Shown one piece after another: positions 34,644-44,710 of a stretch of DNA of 64,000 bases. The translations under genes and the position numbers were made by a program. Source of the DNA: Anaspis maculata (taxonomy: Eukaryota > Arthropoda > Insecta > Coleoptera > Scraptiidae); NCBI GenBank assembly GCA_949128115.1, contig OX421961.1, positions 81,451,277-81,515,276 of the forward strand, given 5' to 3'. Below the pieces are notes generated by a model. That model did not search any database, was not told the origin of the DNA, and saw only the letters and a list, made by a program, of their open reading frames with translations. Each line of letters begins with the position of its first letter. Position 1 is the stretch's first letter.

Positions 34644-34807
34644 GGTGCGTTCAGTCAGCTTATTTAGCCGCAAGTCTTAATTTTAGTCGTAAGCGCAGCA
34701 TCGCTTATTGGCTGATCTGAGGGGGCTGGTTCATGACAGCCAATGAGCATCGCTGCGCTTACGACTAAAACTAATACTTGCGACTAAATAAGCTGACTGA
34801 ACGCACT
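34644..34807. mobile_element. Hairpin MITE, 164 bp
   Basis: The end GGTGCGTTCAGTCAGCTTAT, continuing TTAG, is mirrored at 34780-34807. The inner blocks TTTTAGTCGTAAGCGCAGC and GCTGCGCTTACGACTAAAA also pair, leaving a loop of about 45 bp. The left end is preceded by an extra copy of GGTGCGTTCAGTCAGCTTA (34624-34642). No clear TSD can be fixed because of that duplication. Confidence 0.85.
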
Positions 34808-34998
34808 TTATGTCCTACACGTTGACCGCTCAGGGTCATGCACATAGCCCATACTGTAGTTATTTGGTTTTGCGCTGCCTTACTGAGTAGACCACCTATT
34901 TTCTAGTATTTTTCAATAGTTGGATGAGAATATTTATGGACTTATAATTAATGTGAGGAGAAGTCTCAGACCATCAGACCGACCGAGCAACCACCATC

Positions 34999-35055
34999 GA
35001 AATCCAGCAGACACGTGCTCCGACCTGTTTCGGTCTCATCAGTGCTGAAGCATTC
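34999..35055 (-). ncRNA. Hammerhead ribozyme motif, GAAA core damaged
   Basis: Read on the minus strand: stem I strand with GAAT, then GCA, core CUGAUGA (35042-35036), stem II GACC / GGUC around the loop GAAACA, then GGAG where the consensus is GAAA, stem III CAC / GUG with no loop, cleavage-site UC, then UGC and AUUU closing stem I. This is the type I layout with minimal stem III known from PLEs and schistosome elements. The GGAG in place of GAAA should abolish or strongly reduce cleavage. Confidence 0.75.
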
Positions 35056-35276
35056 AAGGCAGAAACTCGATGATCTTACGGTCCAAGACTTTCCTATATG
35101 TGCGCTCCGAGGGTACTCATAGGTGAGACGCCCGAGTATCTCCCCGAGTGTCACCACCCGTTCGATGGTGGTTGCTCGGTCGGTCTAATGGTCTAATGAC
35201 TTCTCTTCACATTAATTATTTTTCTTGTCCCAGGCTAGGAGGTCAGAGAAACGCTTTTCTTTCATAAAGGCATCGA

Positions 35277-36091
35277 CATGGGCGCCCGCAGGATTTTTGT
35301 CAGGGGGGGGCAAATAGCTTCAGTTAGAGAACGTCACATACCTACCTGGCTTAATTTGCGAAGTCCTTTAGATTAGCGCCGCAGGCGAAAATTTTTTCGA
35401 ATAATAATAATAATGGTGATAATAATTATTGTGCGAAAAATTAGAAAATATATTTGAAAATTAAACTTAACTTTAGAGAAATTTATTAAAATTTGTAATT
35501 TTGTACAAAATGTATAAAAATTTACTTCAAAATAGCCAGGTCAATAGTTACACTCGTTCATTATCTTGAAAAAACCCCTAGTGTTTTAAACCAGAGGTTT
35601 AGAAAATTTCAATTACTGCCATGATTGATATAGAGGTCAATTGTTACACTCGTTCATTATGTTAAAAGAAACCCCTGGTGTTTTAAACCAGAGGCACAGG
35701 TTCAAAAAATTTCAAGTATTGCTATGATTGATATAGGTAGGTCAATTGTTACACTCGTTCATTATGTTGAAAAAACCCCTGGTGTTTTAAACCAGAGGTT
35801 CAGAAAATTTCAAGTATTGCTTGCAGATCGTTACCTACCTACCTATCTATCTACCTATTTTATGACTTTACGGGTAGCTATCTAATTTAGGTAGAAGCCT
35901 AATGAAATTTCAAATTGCTCTAACAATTCAAGAAAATGTAAATTACCTTCTCAAAGTTTTTTCTTTCGAAAATGAATTTTTTTTTCCTTTCTCGAAAAAT
36001 TTTTTTTTTTCGTAAGGAAGAATTTATTCAGCTGCTCCGGAGCCAGGGGGGGGCAAGTGCCCCCCCTTGCCCCCCCCTCTGGGCGCCCATG
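35277..36091. mobile_element. DNA transposon, 815 bp, TSD GGCATCGA
   Basis: The ends are CATGGGCGCCC and its complement. Perfect 8-bp duplications GGCATCGA lie at 35269-35276 and 36092-36099. Near the ends are G-runs (35305-35312 and about 36046-36053) and C-runs. The 8-bp duplication fits hAT or P-type transposases; the CATG start alone does not decide. No transposase is encoded. It splits the Penelope-like segment. Confidence 0.88.
35536..35830 (+). repeat. Three ~100-bp tandem units inside the 815-bp transposon
   Basis: Each unit contains GGTCAATTGTTACACTCGTT, then GAAAAAACCCCTGGTGTTTT, then AAACCAGAGG and a TTTCAAGTATTGC tail. The second and third agree more closely with each other than with the first. 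A further AGGTAGG-rich tract follows (35830-35870). Confidence 0.88.
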
Positions 36092-36344
36092 GGCATCGAC
36101 ACTAATCATTTTGCATACCTATACTCGGAAGGATATAGAGTAGAAGTGCACTCCTCCATCATGTGTGAGGACAGAGTGGTTGATGAGTCGGCTGATTAAC
36201 TAGCTTCCGCGACCACTGATGCCTCCATATACACATTGCGGAAAGCCGCTAGTAGATGACGCCGCACGGGTGTCTCACCTATGAGCACCCTCGGATAGCA
36301 CTATAGGAAAGTCTTGGACCGTTAGATCATCGAGCTTCTGCCTT

Positions 36345-36400
36345 GAATGCCCCGGCACTGATGGGACCCAAACAGGTCGAAACATGTGTCTGCTGGATTC
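36345..36400 (+). ncRNA. Hammerhead ribozyme motif, one core change
   Basis: Stem I GAAT (36345-36348) and GCA pair with UGC and AUUC (36391-36400). Core CUGAUGG at 36358-36364, stem II GACC / GGUC with loop CAAACA, core GAAA at 36379-36382, stem III CAU / GUG, and cleavage expected after C36390 in the UC. The last core base is G where A is conserved, so activity is doubtful. Every other catalytic position fits. The two copies in the window each carry one different core lesion, and a consensus of the two has none. Confidence 0.8.
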
Positions 36401-36530
36401 CTATGGTGGATGCTCGGCCGGTGTGATGGTCTGAGACTTCTCCTCACATCAATTATTTTTCTTGTCCCAGGCTCGGAGGTCAGAGAAACGCCTTTCTTTC
36501 ATAAAGGCATCGACCCTAATCATTATATGG

Positions 36531-36905
36531 ACTTGTTTGTACTTCAGTTGGTCAGTTCTATTTCACTGTAATTGCTTACAAGATAACGACATGATGATCA
36601 GTGGTCAACAAAAGTACTTCCACTGTTTCAATTTGAAAGTTCCAGACGGTGATCCGGTGACTAATAATACACTGGTACAAAAGATTATTTCGTGAGCTTG
36701 TTAACATCCCAGAAGAAAACATGGAGAGCTCCAATATTTTGCGACACAAAATCACCAATCGGTAAGACACAAGGTTCTCCAAGTTTTTCAGCAAGGTAGC
36801 GCTAGCTTTTTCCTTTTCTTCCTCGGGCAGTAAAGTCACCCTGAAGCATCCATCTCTCAACAAATTCATGTGTGTACAATATTCATACTGCAGAACCAAA
36901 AGAGG
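36531..36905. other. Unrecognised segment
   Basis: A minus-strand frame of 166 codons runs from the next repeat into this stretch; the part here includes RDGCFRVTLLPEEEKEKASA. The composition looks somewhat coding-like, but the frame begins in repeat DNA, has no known domain and no visible splice support. I do not call a gene. Confidence 0.35.
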
Positions 36906-37080
36906 CAGGAAAGACATCAACAAGCAAATATGCCTCATGGGCATGAGGCTCAGTAGCGCACTTCCTTTTTGAAGGATTTGTGAACGCAAGATGTTAATCA
37001 GCGTTCTACCGTTATTTGGGCAGAAATTTTGATATGGCTGCCAAAATAGCGTCAGAATCATGTAATTTGGCAACAATCAA
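36906..37080 (-). repeat. 117-bp family tail, inverted copy
   Basis: The minus strand reproduces the tail found at about 305-420 and 39010-39130 (GGAAGTGCGCTACTGAGCCT, TCATGCCCATGAGGC) plus one partial 117-bp unit. It directly abuts a TATACAGGGTGTCCCGG end at 37092. Confidence 0.85.
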
Positions 37081-37091
37081 AATGATCGTAT

Positions 37092-38216
37092 TATACAGGG
37101 TGTCCCGGAATAAGTGTTACAAAACTTAACTATCACAGAGAGATAGAAAATTGAAAAATAAGAGGATTTTTGTTTATAAACATACCCTCGTAAACGCATA
37201 ATAACGGAGATACAGGCCTTCAAAGTCTCGATGTGTGTACATGATTTCAACCCTGTAGGTCTAATGTGCGTTGATAAGGTTGTTGAAAATTGCTTTGTCT
37301 TACACGTCAGACCGGGGGCTTTAGGCTGGGATGAGCTTGTCAATTTTCGAAAAAATTGCCAAAAATTTACGTCATAAGGTACATGAATGAAACCAACGAG
37401 ATTTTGTGTGGAAACATTCCCTTAATCAAAAATCTGGTCGTAGGACCTGATTTTTGAGAGCTTTCGGTCCATGCTGTATTACACTACACAATTTCTTGTA
37501 CAATTTCTTGTACATTCTGTCAAATCAACAATCAAGTTCATTGTTTTCTGACACTATTTTGGCAGATGGTTCAAGAAATTGTGTAGTGTAATACAGCTAT
37601 TTAGACAAGTTTGAAATTTTGGAAAAAAAGCCAAAATTTGGGCGTTTTGTTGAATAGCCCACTAAATGTGATCTTGATATATATTCATAATTTGTAATCA
37701 AGATGAAAGACGGAATCGATTTCCATGTTGAAATACAGGGTGTACAATTTGAGAAAAAATGTTCGATGTTGCACCTTGTAAGCGATGTACAATTAAAAAT
37801 ATTTGCGGACAGATTCGAGACCCACGTAAAAAATCATGTAAGAATCGTTTTTCATTCTTGAAATTATGTCAAAGGAAAAGTCTTTAGGATGAGGTAAATT
37901 TTGGCCCTTTTGAAAATTTCAAACTTGTCTTATGGACCGAGAGCCCCCAAAAATTTTGTCTTATGACCCGATTTTTGATTAAGAGGATGTTCCCACACAA
38001 AGGCCCGTTGGTTCCATTCATGTACGTTATGACGTAAATTTTGGCAATTTTTCGAAGATTGACAAGCCTATACCAGCCTAAAGCCCCCGGTCTGACATGT
38101 ATGTATAAGACAAAGAAATTTTTAACAACGTTATCAACGCACATTAGATCTACAGAGTTAAAATCATCTACCTTATGACGTACATTTTGAGGCACCAGCT
38201 CCCTGTCCATTCACTT
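37092..38216. mobile_element. Fold-back element with outer TATACAGGGTGTCCC
   Basis: Left arm about 37228-37472 (continuing after the nested MITE to about 37640) pairs with right arm about 37895-38168. Landmarks are CTAATGTGCGTTGATAAGGT near 37260 with its complement near 38130, and GGGGGCTTTAGGCTGG near 37314 with its complement near 38077. A second AATACAGGGTGTAC lies in the loop near 37733. The left end beyond the arm (37092-37227) carries the TATACAGGGTGTCCCGGAA end. Confidence 0.85.
37473..37597. mobile_element. 125-bp MITE, GCTGTATTACACTACACAA family, copy 1
   Basis: The TIRs read GCTGTATTACACTACACAAT and its complement. The unoccupied opposite arm of the host palindrome (about 37930) reads GGTCCATAAGACAAGTTTG across the site, which confirms the insertion limits. 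The flanks (AT on the left, TA on the right) suggest a TA-type target, as in Tc1/mariner-derived MITEs. The second copy is at 54406-54542, in the opposite orientation. Confidence 0.92.
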
Positions 38217-38289
38217 TATCGCCATCAGTAATTATTATTTCCCCATACGATAAAGTTTCTTCGACCTCATCATTGCTTTTGACAGTTGT
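38217..38289. other. Short spacer
   Basis: Nothing recognised between the palindrome and the tandem array. Confidence 0.4.
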
Positions 38290-39130
38290 ATTAGTGGAAC
38301 GATTGTCATGAAACTTGGAACCTAATCTTATCCTGTATGAACATTCTTATTTTCTAGCTAAATTTCCACATTCCACCGCCATCTTGGCCGCCATATTGAG
38401 ATCTCTTATTAGTGGAACGATTTTCATGCAACTTGGAACATACACTTGTCTTGTGCTATCATTCTTATTTTCAAGCCGAATTTCATGATTCTGCCGCCAT
38501 CTTTTTTCGTATCATCATTCTTACTTTATAGCTGAACTTCAACATTACACCGCCATCTTGGCCGCCATATTGAAATTTCTTATTGGTGAAACGATTGTCA
38601 AGAAACTTGGAACGTACTTTTGTTTTGTATGAACATTCTTACTTCTGATCTTGTTTTTTCTAACCCCATGAAAATTATAAAATCTGTTCTAACTGGAACA
38701 ATAAGTACCTACTTAATTGTGATTCAATAAAGATTAAACAAAAATGCAAAATTAAGAAAAAATCACTTTATTTTCAACCTGAATTCCAAGAATTGTCATA
38801 AAACTTGGAACTTGATCTTGTTTCGTATGAACACTCTTATTTTCTAGCTAAATTTCAACATTCCGCCGCCGTCTTCGCCGCTATATTGAAATCTCTTATT
38901 AGTGGAACGATTTTCATGAAACTTGGGAATCACCTTTGTCTAGCCCGATCATTCTGATTTTCAGGCTGAATTCCATTATTCTGCCGCTATTTTGGCCGCC
39001 AAATTCCAATTTCTGTCCAAATAACGGTAGAACTTTGATTAACATCTTACGTTCACTAATCCTTCAAAAAGGAAGTGCGCTACTGAACCTCACGCCCCTG
39101 AGGCATATTCGCTTGTTTTGGTATATCCTG
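38290..39130 (+). repeat. 117-bp tandem family, longest copy
   Basis: About five diverged units of the 117-bp repeat, interrupted at about 38641-38780 by unrelated AT-rich DNA (including AACAAAAATGCAAAATTAAG), ending in the family tail at about 39010-39130. Several units contain paired CCGCCATCTTGG and CCGCCATATTG blocks. Confidence 0.85.
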
Positions 39131-39334
39131 TAAATGTTGTTAAAATCAGCTGGAGTGTCTTGAACTTACAGCTATTCAAATTTGCCAATCAACAGTTTTT
39201 GTTATAAAGCTTAAAAATCGATCATTTCTGGTCCCTATACTTTTGAAGGAGGTTTCAAATTGAGTAAACTTCTCGATGAACTACACTGTCAGGTAATGTA
39301 TCTAAAGTAATTCAGAACCGAATTTGATACCTTG

Positions 39335-40190
39335 TGTTTTTTGAAAACTGCACCAGCCCATAACTTCTTTCCTATGGGATACATAGATTTGAAATTTTCA
39401 TAAGGTATTCAAGAGCCCATATGTTATTTTTCACCTTGATCATAAAGCAAGCCGGTTACTTCCGGAAGTGACATCAACTTTTGATTATCAAATAGAACAG
39501 CCTGTATATTTTTTGATATTCGGAGAGATTTTTTTTATTGACACAGTGGTAGTCACGAAATATCTTTATGATGAAAAATGACGATTTTATAGCGAATTGA
39601 ATATAATTGAATTATCATTACCAATGGTGGCTGCGACCACAAATAAAAATCTGAAGTTGAAAATGTCTTAATAGTTTATGTCAAGAAGCGTTGCCGGGTT
39701 GAAATTGACATGAATCACAACTTCTGATTTTTTTCATTTGTTCGCAAGCCACCTTAGGTAATAATATGTAATTACAATTTAATCGATTTAATAATAATCA
39801 ATTCCAACTGGCGCCGCTTTTTAACATGAACAATTGACAATTTTCCAACTTCAGGTTATTATTTGTGATCGCAGTCACCTTTGGTAATACATAATTATTT
39901 ATTTATTTCCAATCCACTATAAAATCATAATTTTTCATCATAGAGAATTTTTAAAACCATCACTGTGTTGATAAAAATCTATCCAAATATCAAAAAATAT
40001 ACAGAATGTTCCATTTGGAAATCAAAAGTTGATGTCACTTCCGGTTACTTCTGGAAATGAGGGCAGCTTCACGATCAACGCAAAAAATAGCAATGTACAC
40101 CTAAATATGTCATAAAAAATTCATATCAATAGATCGCATAAAAAAAAAGTCATGGGCTGGCGCGATTTTCGGAAAACAGACGGTATACTC
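39335..40190. mobile_element. Fold-back element, ~340-bp arms
   Basis: Left arm about 39335-39668 pairs with right arm about 39833-40190. Landmarks are GGAAGTGACATCAACTTTTG near 39465 with its complement near 40028, GGCTGCGACCACAAATAA near 39628 with its complement near 39857, and ACACAGTGGTAG near 39542 with its complement near 39960. The loop is about 165 bp. No TSD was fixed. Confidence 0.88.
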
Positions 40191-41512
40191 GGATACGAAT
40201 TACATAATTGTTTCAGTGCGTTTCAGTGAACACATAGCAAAAAGCAAGGCTCTGCTAAGGAATCCATAACGCCGATTCAAAGATTGACAAAACGTACCGT
40301 AACACAGCGCACGACAATGGGCTAGTCGACTATAGGAAAAAAAAGTCAGGGTTGGATAGAGACAGTGATTGATTAATTTTCTTTCGTTACGTCATGTTAC
40401 CGTGCGGTACTGTTGCGGTAGTGAATCGGCCTTCAGTGAAACGGAAAGGTCCACTTCCGCGCTGATGATCTATCGAGTATCTTTGGTTCCTTATTGCATG
40501 ATGTTTGGGAGTTTTAAAATATTTTCGGAAGACTACATGGAAACATAGGCAATTTTTAAAATTATCATCGATTTACTCTACTCTGTACTCAGAAGCTACT
40601 CGCTTAAGGGATACTTTTTGGAGACATCCTACAATCTGATGCCTAATCGTACAATTACTTTATTAGTAGCAATTAAGTGCAGGTTGTTAGAGTCGATCGC
40701 AATAAAGATAAATCCCAGCCGAACGCATCATGTTCCAAGTTAGTCGACTTTTAGGACACACAGTAAAATCCAAGCGAACGATGGGACTGGGTGCCCAGAT
40801 ATACCTACCTACTATCTAGTGCCTGATGCGATAAAGCCCACACTATCAAACTACTGATGCTATTTGGTGACAACCATACAGAGACTGTGCGGGACATCCA
40901 TTTCATGTAGGTAAATTAAACGTGAGGTAACGTGAACGGGGGTAAACGAAACTTTCAACTTCATCGCACCGACGCGACTGACTAAAGTTTATTTAATCCG
41001 GATACACAACAAACCGGCAGTATTCATTATACAAAGACGCTAAATTATTCAAGTTAAAGCCTGATTCCCGTAATAGAATTTTCGATTAGGTTCCCTAGCC
41101 TGCGAAATTACCTTTTTAAAGTAAAACGCATCTCGGTATTCGATGGAAATTACCGTACGGCGCATCACTGGGCGTGCAATCTGGGAAACCTTCTTGTTCT
41201 CCGTCCGCGATTTGCACATATTTAACATTAGGTTCTTTCATATCATTTTTTAATCACACTTCGGAAAATCTGCTGAGTTTCGAGGGCATAATACTGTAGC
41301 GATTAATTATGCAGAGTTCTCTTAAACGCAATTAACTATAGATCAGTCAGACTGAGGTTACTTGATTTCTATTTCGAATTTGGTAGCCGCATAGCGTAGT
41401 GCGTTGTGGCTTCAGAACTAATCGAATTGTTGGTAAATTGATGCAACCATTATTACGTTGAGCGCTCATGATTCTATCGCATTAAACATCGATTCAGACC
41501 GGTGAAACTGTA
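40191..41512. other. Mostly unique DNA
   Basis: No mirrored arms or tandem repeats. G+C is slightly higher and there are fewer homopolymer runs than in the repeat regions. No conserved coding frame is recognised. This and the stretches near 47-48 kb and 52-53 kb are the parts most likely to be ordinary intergenic or intronic host DNA. Confidence 0.4.
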
Positions 41513-41715
41513 TAGGGTGGTCCAATGAAAACACAACAGGCTAGTTTGTTTTTGGCATCTTATCCTTTTTTTCCGAAAATAGGTGAAGGTTCAATAGCAC
41601 TTCAACCTTCAACCATGCTATTTCATCTCCATAACTCCATAATTGGGGTGCCAACCTCTTCAGAAAGTTTGATTGACAGGTTGAGCGGCGACACTACTCT
41701 ATGGCTAGAGCTAGA
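41513..41715 (+). mobile_element. End fragment of the 10.1-kb fold-back family
   Basis: Begins TATAGGGTGGTCCAATGAAA, continuing ACACAACAGG, matching the end of the element at 10103 and its mirror at 10880. The similarity fades after about 90 bp. No opposite arm is seen nearby, so it is truncated. Confidence 0.6.
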
Positions 41716-41836
41716 GTAGGTACCTAAAGTAGGTTCAGTTGTACCGTGATTCTAGTCGGCTGTGAGATTTTGTTTTTAAGTTTCCACATCTGAAATATAG
41801 AAAATCCCCAAAACTTTGCGGTTGGCTGCTCTGGCC

Positions 41837-42004
41837 TCATTTAGCGTTCGTCGTTCGGACCACTTTTGCAACGTATTTTTTACGCATATCCTCTGCAGAT
41901 AGACGGATAATTTTTGCGGGACGTGATGTCTGACGCTTTTTTCCATTATAGGCGATTGACCTTATTGGAGAAAATGGCCGTTTCGTCGAAAAAGTTTTAG
42001 GGCA
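41837..42004 (-). pseudogene. Short 3'-end-like coding fragment
   Basis: A stop-to-stop frame of 55 residues without an early Met ends TSRPAKIIRLSAEDMRKKYV, then AKVVRTTNAK and a stop. It is basic and free of low-complexity sequence, so it reads like the C-terminal tail of a real or once-real protein. The family is not recognised. It may be a terminal exon or a mobile-element scrap. Confidence 0.25.
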
Positions 42005-42917
42005 TTAATTGTCAGAAGAGGTGTAAGTTGCCGCAGGCAGCGGCGTCTGTTACGTCAATTGGTGGCACGTCAAAACTGTCACTTTGCTGTCTTGTGCAGT
42101 CTACTACAAGCAAACTTTTGTTTCTGTGAACCCTCGGGACCCCGTCGGCTCTTGATTGGGCCCTTTGTTGGTGACCAGTGTCGTCGCAGACCGTTCTCTA
42201 AATCATCTATAGCTTCCACCCAAGGAAGAGCAACAGACTCTGTCACACCCGCACGGAGGGAAACACACAAGCCCGTCGACTAGCCTGCCAGCCAAGAAAA
42301 AATCACCTCGGGCTGGCCGTTCAGAGTCAACCGCCACCTACCTTTTTTCCTCGCATTTTTCAGAAGATTTTCTGCTTGGACTTCATCAGCTGGAGATCCG
42401 CATTTTTCATTCTAATAAGCTCACCGTCGCTACCTTTGTGTTCGGGACGTAAACGTTGTCTTTTTTTTACCGCAATGCAATGCTGGGGCTAGATCTACTA
42501 CAAGCTACAAGCCTGCTAAATATGCTAACCATAACATGAAATAAGAGACACAAATGCAAACCCGTTTTCACATTATTTCTACTTGTCAAATCTATGTCAT
42601 AATGTGGGTATTGCAGGTATCCACTAGTGCCCACCTAGGCTACTAGACGTTGGAGTATGTGTTCCTCCCAAAAACGTCCTCTACGATCAAGTACCGAGCT
42701 CTACACCAGGTGGCGTTTTTTAAATGTAAATCGTCTATATTGGGAAATGTAGTAATTTTTCGACCTGTTTTTAATTTTCGTCAATGAACCAATAAATCAA
42801 AGCAGCTTTGACATTTGACAGGTGTCAAAAATATTCCTAACCTCTTGAAGCCGGTCCAACTTTAGGTTGATTCAAACTAAAAAAAGTACTAAGCCTTCGT
42901 CCAAAAAAAGGGGTCCC

Positions 42918-43043
42918 ATGGAATCATCAATCCTTTCACCTCTTGCAGTCGAAAAGACACGACGAATCATGAAGCACTATTGGCAAGACAAGGAACATCC
43001 CAGCAGGCCTGCAATTGCAGTAGGATTTACGTATAAAAAGTAA
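42918..43043 (+). CDS. 41-codon open frame, coding-like
   Basis: Starts ATG after CCC and encodes MESSILSPLAVEKTRRIMKH, then YWQDKEHPSRPAIAVGFTYK and a final K. The hydrophilic, unbiased composition contrasts with the usual chance frames of this window. The family is unknown. No upstream exon, signal peptide or regulatory site is visible. Confidence 0.2.
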   Translation: MESSILSPLAVEKTRRIMKHYWQDKEHPSRPAIAVGFTYKK

Positions 43044-43982
43044 TTTAAACCGAATTTCAAAAAACCCAGCCGCTCAAAGTTGCGTATTGGACCGAAATTG
43101 TTTGCGTTTTGGAGCTTGGCGAAACGAGTTTTTGTCGGACTTGAATGGTCGTCGTCAAGATGACTCAAATTGAAGGCGGCCCCGTAGGGTTCTGGTGTTT
43201 AAATGGCGGTAATACAGCTCTGCGCCCCTCTAGTCGCCTTGCCACTCATGACAAGGTCAGTTTTCCAAGACTTTATTATCAAATTAATTGATAAATATAA
43301 CTTTACTTCCAGAAAAGTCAGTTTCACACCAGGTAAAAAGGCGGCAAGCCTACAATGCTACAGTAGAAAATTTGACCAGCCAACTAGAGTCACAGTACAA
43401 GTGAACCTACTATAGTACTCACTACTCCAGTGATGTTGCATCAGAAGATGGCGGTGGGCAAAAAATTTGTTTAGACATTCCATCAGCACTGTGCTATGTT
43501 AGGCCCCCGGCCACTTTTGCAGAATTCGACTACGTCTTATGCTTAGCGAACTGTACTTCGGGACAGGAATTGCGCTCTAGTATGGGAAGTAGTTATTTCA
43601 GCGGTGCTATTCTTTCCGATTCAAGAATTTTTTTTCCAAAATTTCGTTAATTTCAGTTGCAGCAAATACATTGCATCTATGTTATTATTATTACAATACT
43701 CGTTACAATATTTATGCTGGATTGCTGAGGTGGATGTTGTGTTTTTATTGGGGTACCTGTATGAGCAAGCGAGATAAAATTATTTATTATGTTATTATTG
43801 TTTGAGAGATTATTATTCAGCAGTGTGAAAGAACTCTGAGAATAAAGCGTTTTGAATTATCGGTGATTATTGATTGGCACAACCTGGTTAAAATGACAAG
43901 CGTTAACCGAAGCAAATTAGTTTGATGAGCAAATGAAAGTCGCAAGGGAGCGAAAACAATCGACTGTTTGTTACAACGTTAA

Positions 43983-44297
43983 GGACAGAGTTATATTAGT
44001 GAAAAACGGCGTTGCGAAATCAATCAGTGTGGGTTTATTCCTTGACAGAAATTCACCGTTCAGGTCTTTTTGGAAAGCTACAAGGATGTACTTTGATTTG
44101 ACCTTATAGACGTTTTCGAAATCCAAAAATTATTTTTTTGAAACCTGAATTTTTTTGAATTTTGAAAATATCCATAGGCTCAAACCAAAGTGCATCCTTG
44201 TAGCTTCCAAAAAGACCTGAATGATAGGTTTCTGTCAAGGAATAAACTCAGTCGGATTGATTCCGCAACGCCGCATTTTACCAATTTAACTCCGTCC
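43983..44297. mobile_element. piggyBac-type MITE (TTAA), intact 315-bp copy
   Basis: TTAA flanks lie at 43979-43982 and 44298-44301. The ends GGACAGAGTT and AACTCCGTCC differ at one position. Arms of about 115 bp are mirrored (TTCAGGTCTTTTTGGAAAGC near 44059, with its complement near 44205), with an AT-rich loop. It is the uninterrupted sister of the element at 30104-30640 and the best template for the family. Confidence 0.94.
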
Positions 44298-44301
44298 TTA
44301 A

Positions 44302-44710
44302 CTGATTGCGATTGAGAGAAGCAGTGGAAAATATTACGTGGCGTATGCGAACAGTATACTTACGTACACTTGCACGGCAAGCTGCCTCATGATGTTCCAG
44401 AATAAAGAATGAAGTAGACAAGAATTGACCATGGATTATTGGATTCCCTACATAAAGTCGTGAAAGGTGCACCAAGATCAAACAGCTTTACAAAAGAGAT
44501 ACGCATGACCTTTCAAAAATGACAGATTTTTTTTCAATTCGATAATAAATAATTCTAGAATAAATGAAGCTATGGTGATGGAATTTCTAGTCCGTTTTTG
44601 TAGCTTTCCAACGAACCTACTCCAAAAGTAATCGCGTGTGTGCTTCTCAACTTATGATTGTCAGGAAAACGTGTTATCTGGACCAATATATTGCGGCCAC
44701 CTCAATGAAA
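44302..44710. other. No recognisable feature
   Basis: Spacer between the TTAA MITE and the next palindrome. No coding or repeat signal. Confidence 0.4.

Larger units (their letters stand above)
34953..36530. mobile_element. Penelope-like terminal repeats, split by an insertion
   Basis: Two related segments (34953-35276 and about 36092-36530) share a hammerhead ribozyme, the block GGAAAGTCTTGGACCGT, the block TTATTTTTCTTGTCCCAGGC and TTTCTTTCATAAAGGCATCG. In the left segment the ribozyme part is inverted relative to the right one, while the TTCTTGTCCCAGGC part is direct. Hammerheads in long terminal repeats are a known property of Penelope-like elements and of the small retrozymes that derive from them. 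Without the 815-bp insertion plus its 8-bp duplication the direct spacing is about 415 bp. No reverse transcriptase is seen here. Confidence 0.65.
41716..43978. other. Low-repeat DNA with small unassigned frames
   Basis: Two short frames with protein-like composition lie here and are listed separately. A 70-codon frame at 43203-43415 is preceded by an acceptor-like TTACTTCCAG but has no recognisable domain. The 43600-43870 stretch is very AT-rich. No palindromes are seen. Confidence 0.4.

Noticed and set aside
35536..35830. Three ~100-bp repeats as a possible CRISPR array
   Set aside because: The whole unit repeats without unique spacers, and the context is a eukaryotic transposon.
36576..37076. 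166-codon minus-strand frame
   Set aside because: Its N-terminal third is the tail of the 117-bp repeat family. The rest looks mildly coding-like but cannot be supported as a gene without splice or homology evidence.
41388..41425. A-box-like TAGCGTAGTGCG
   Set aside because: No B box follows at a workable distance, so I do not call a SINE or tRNA.
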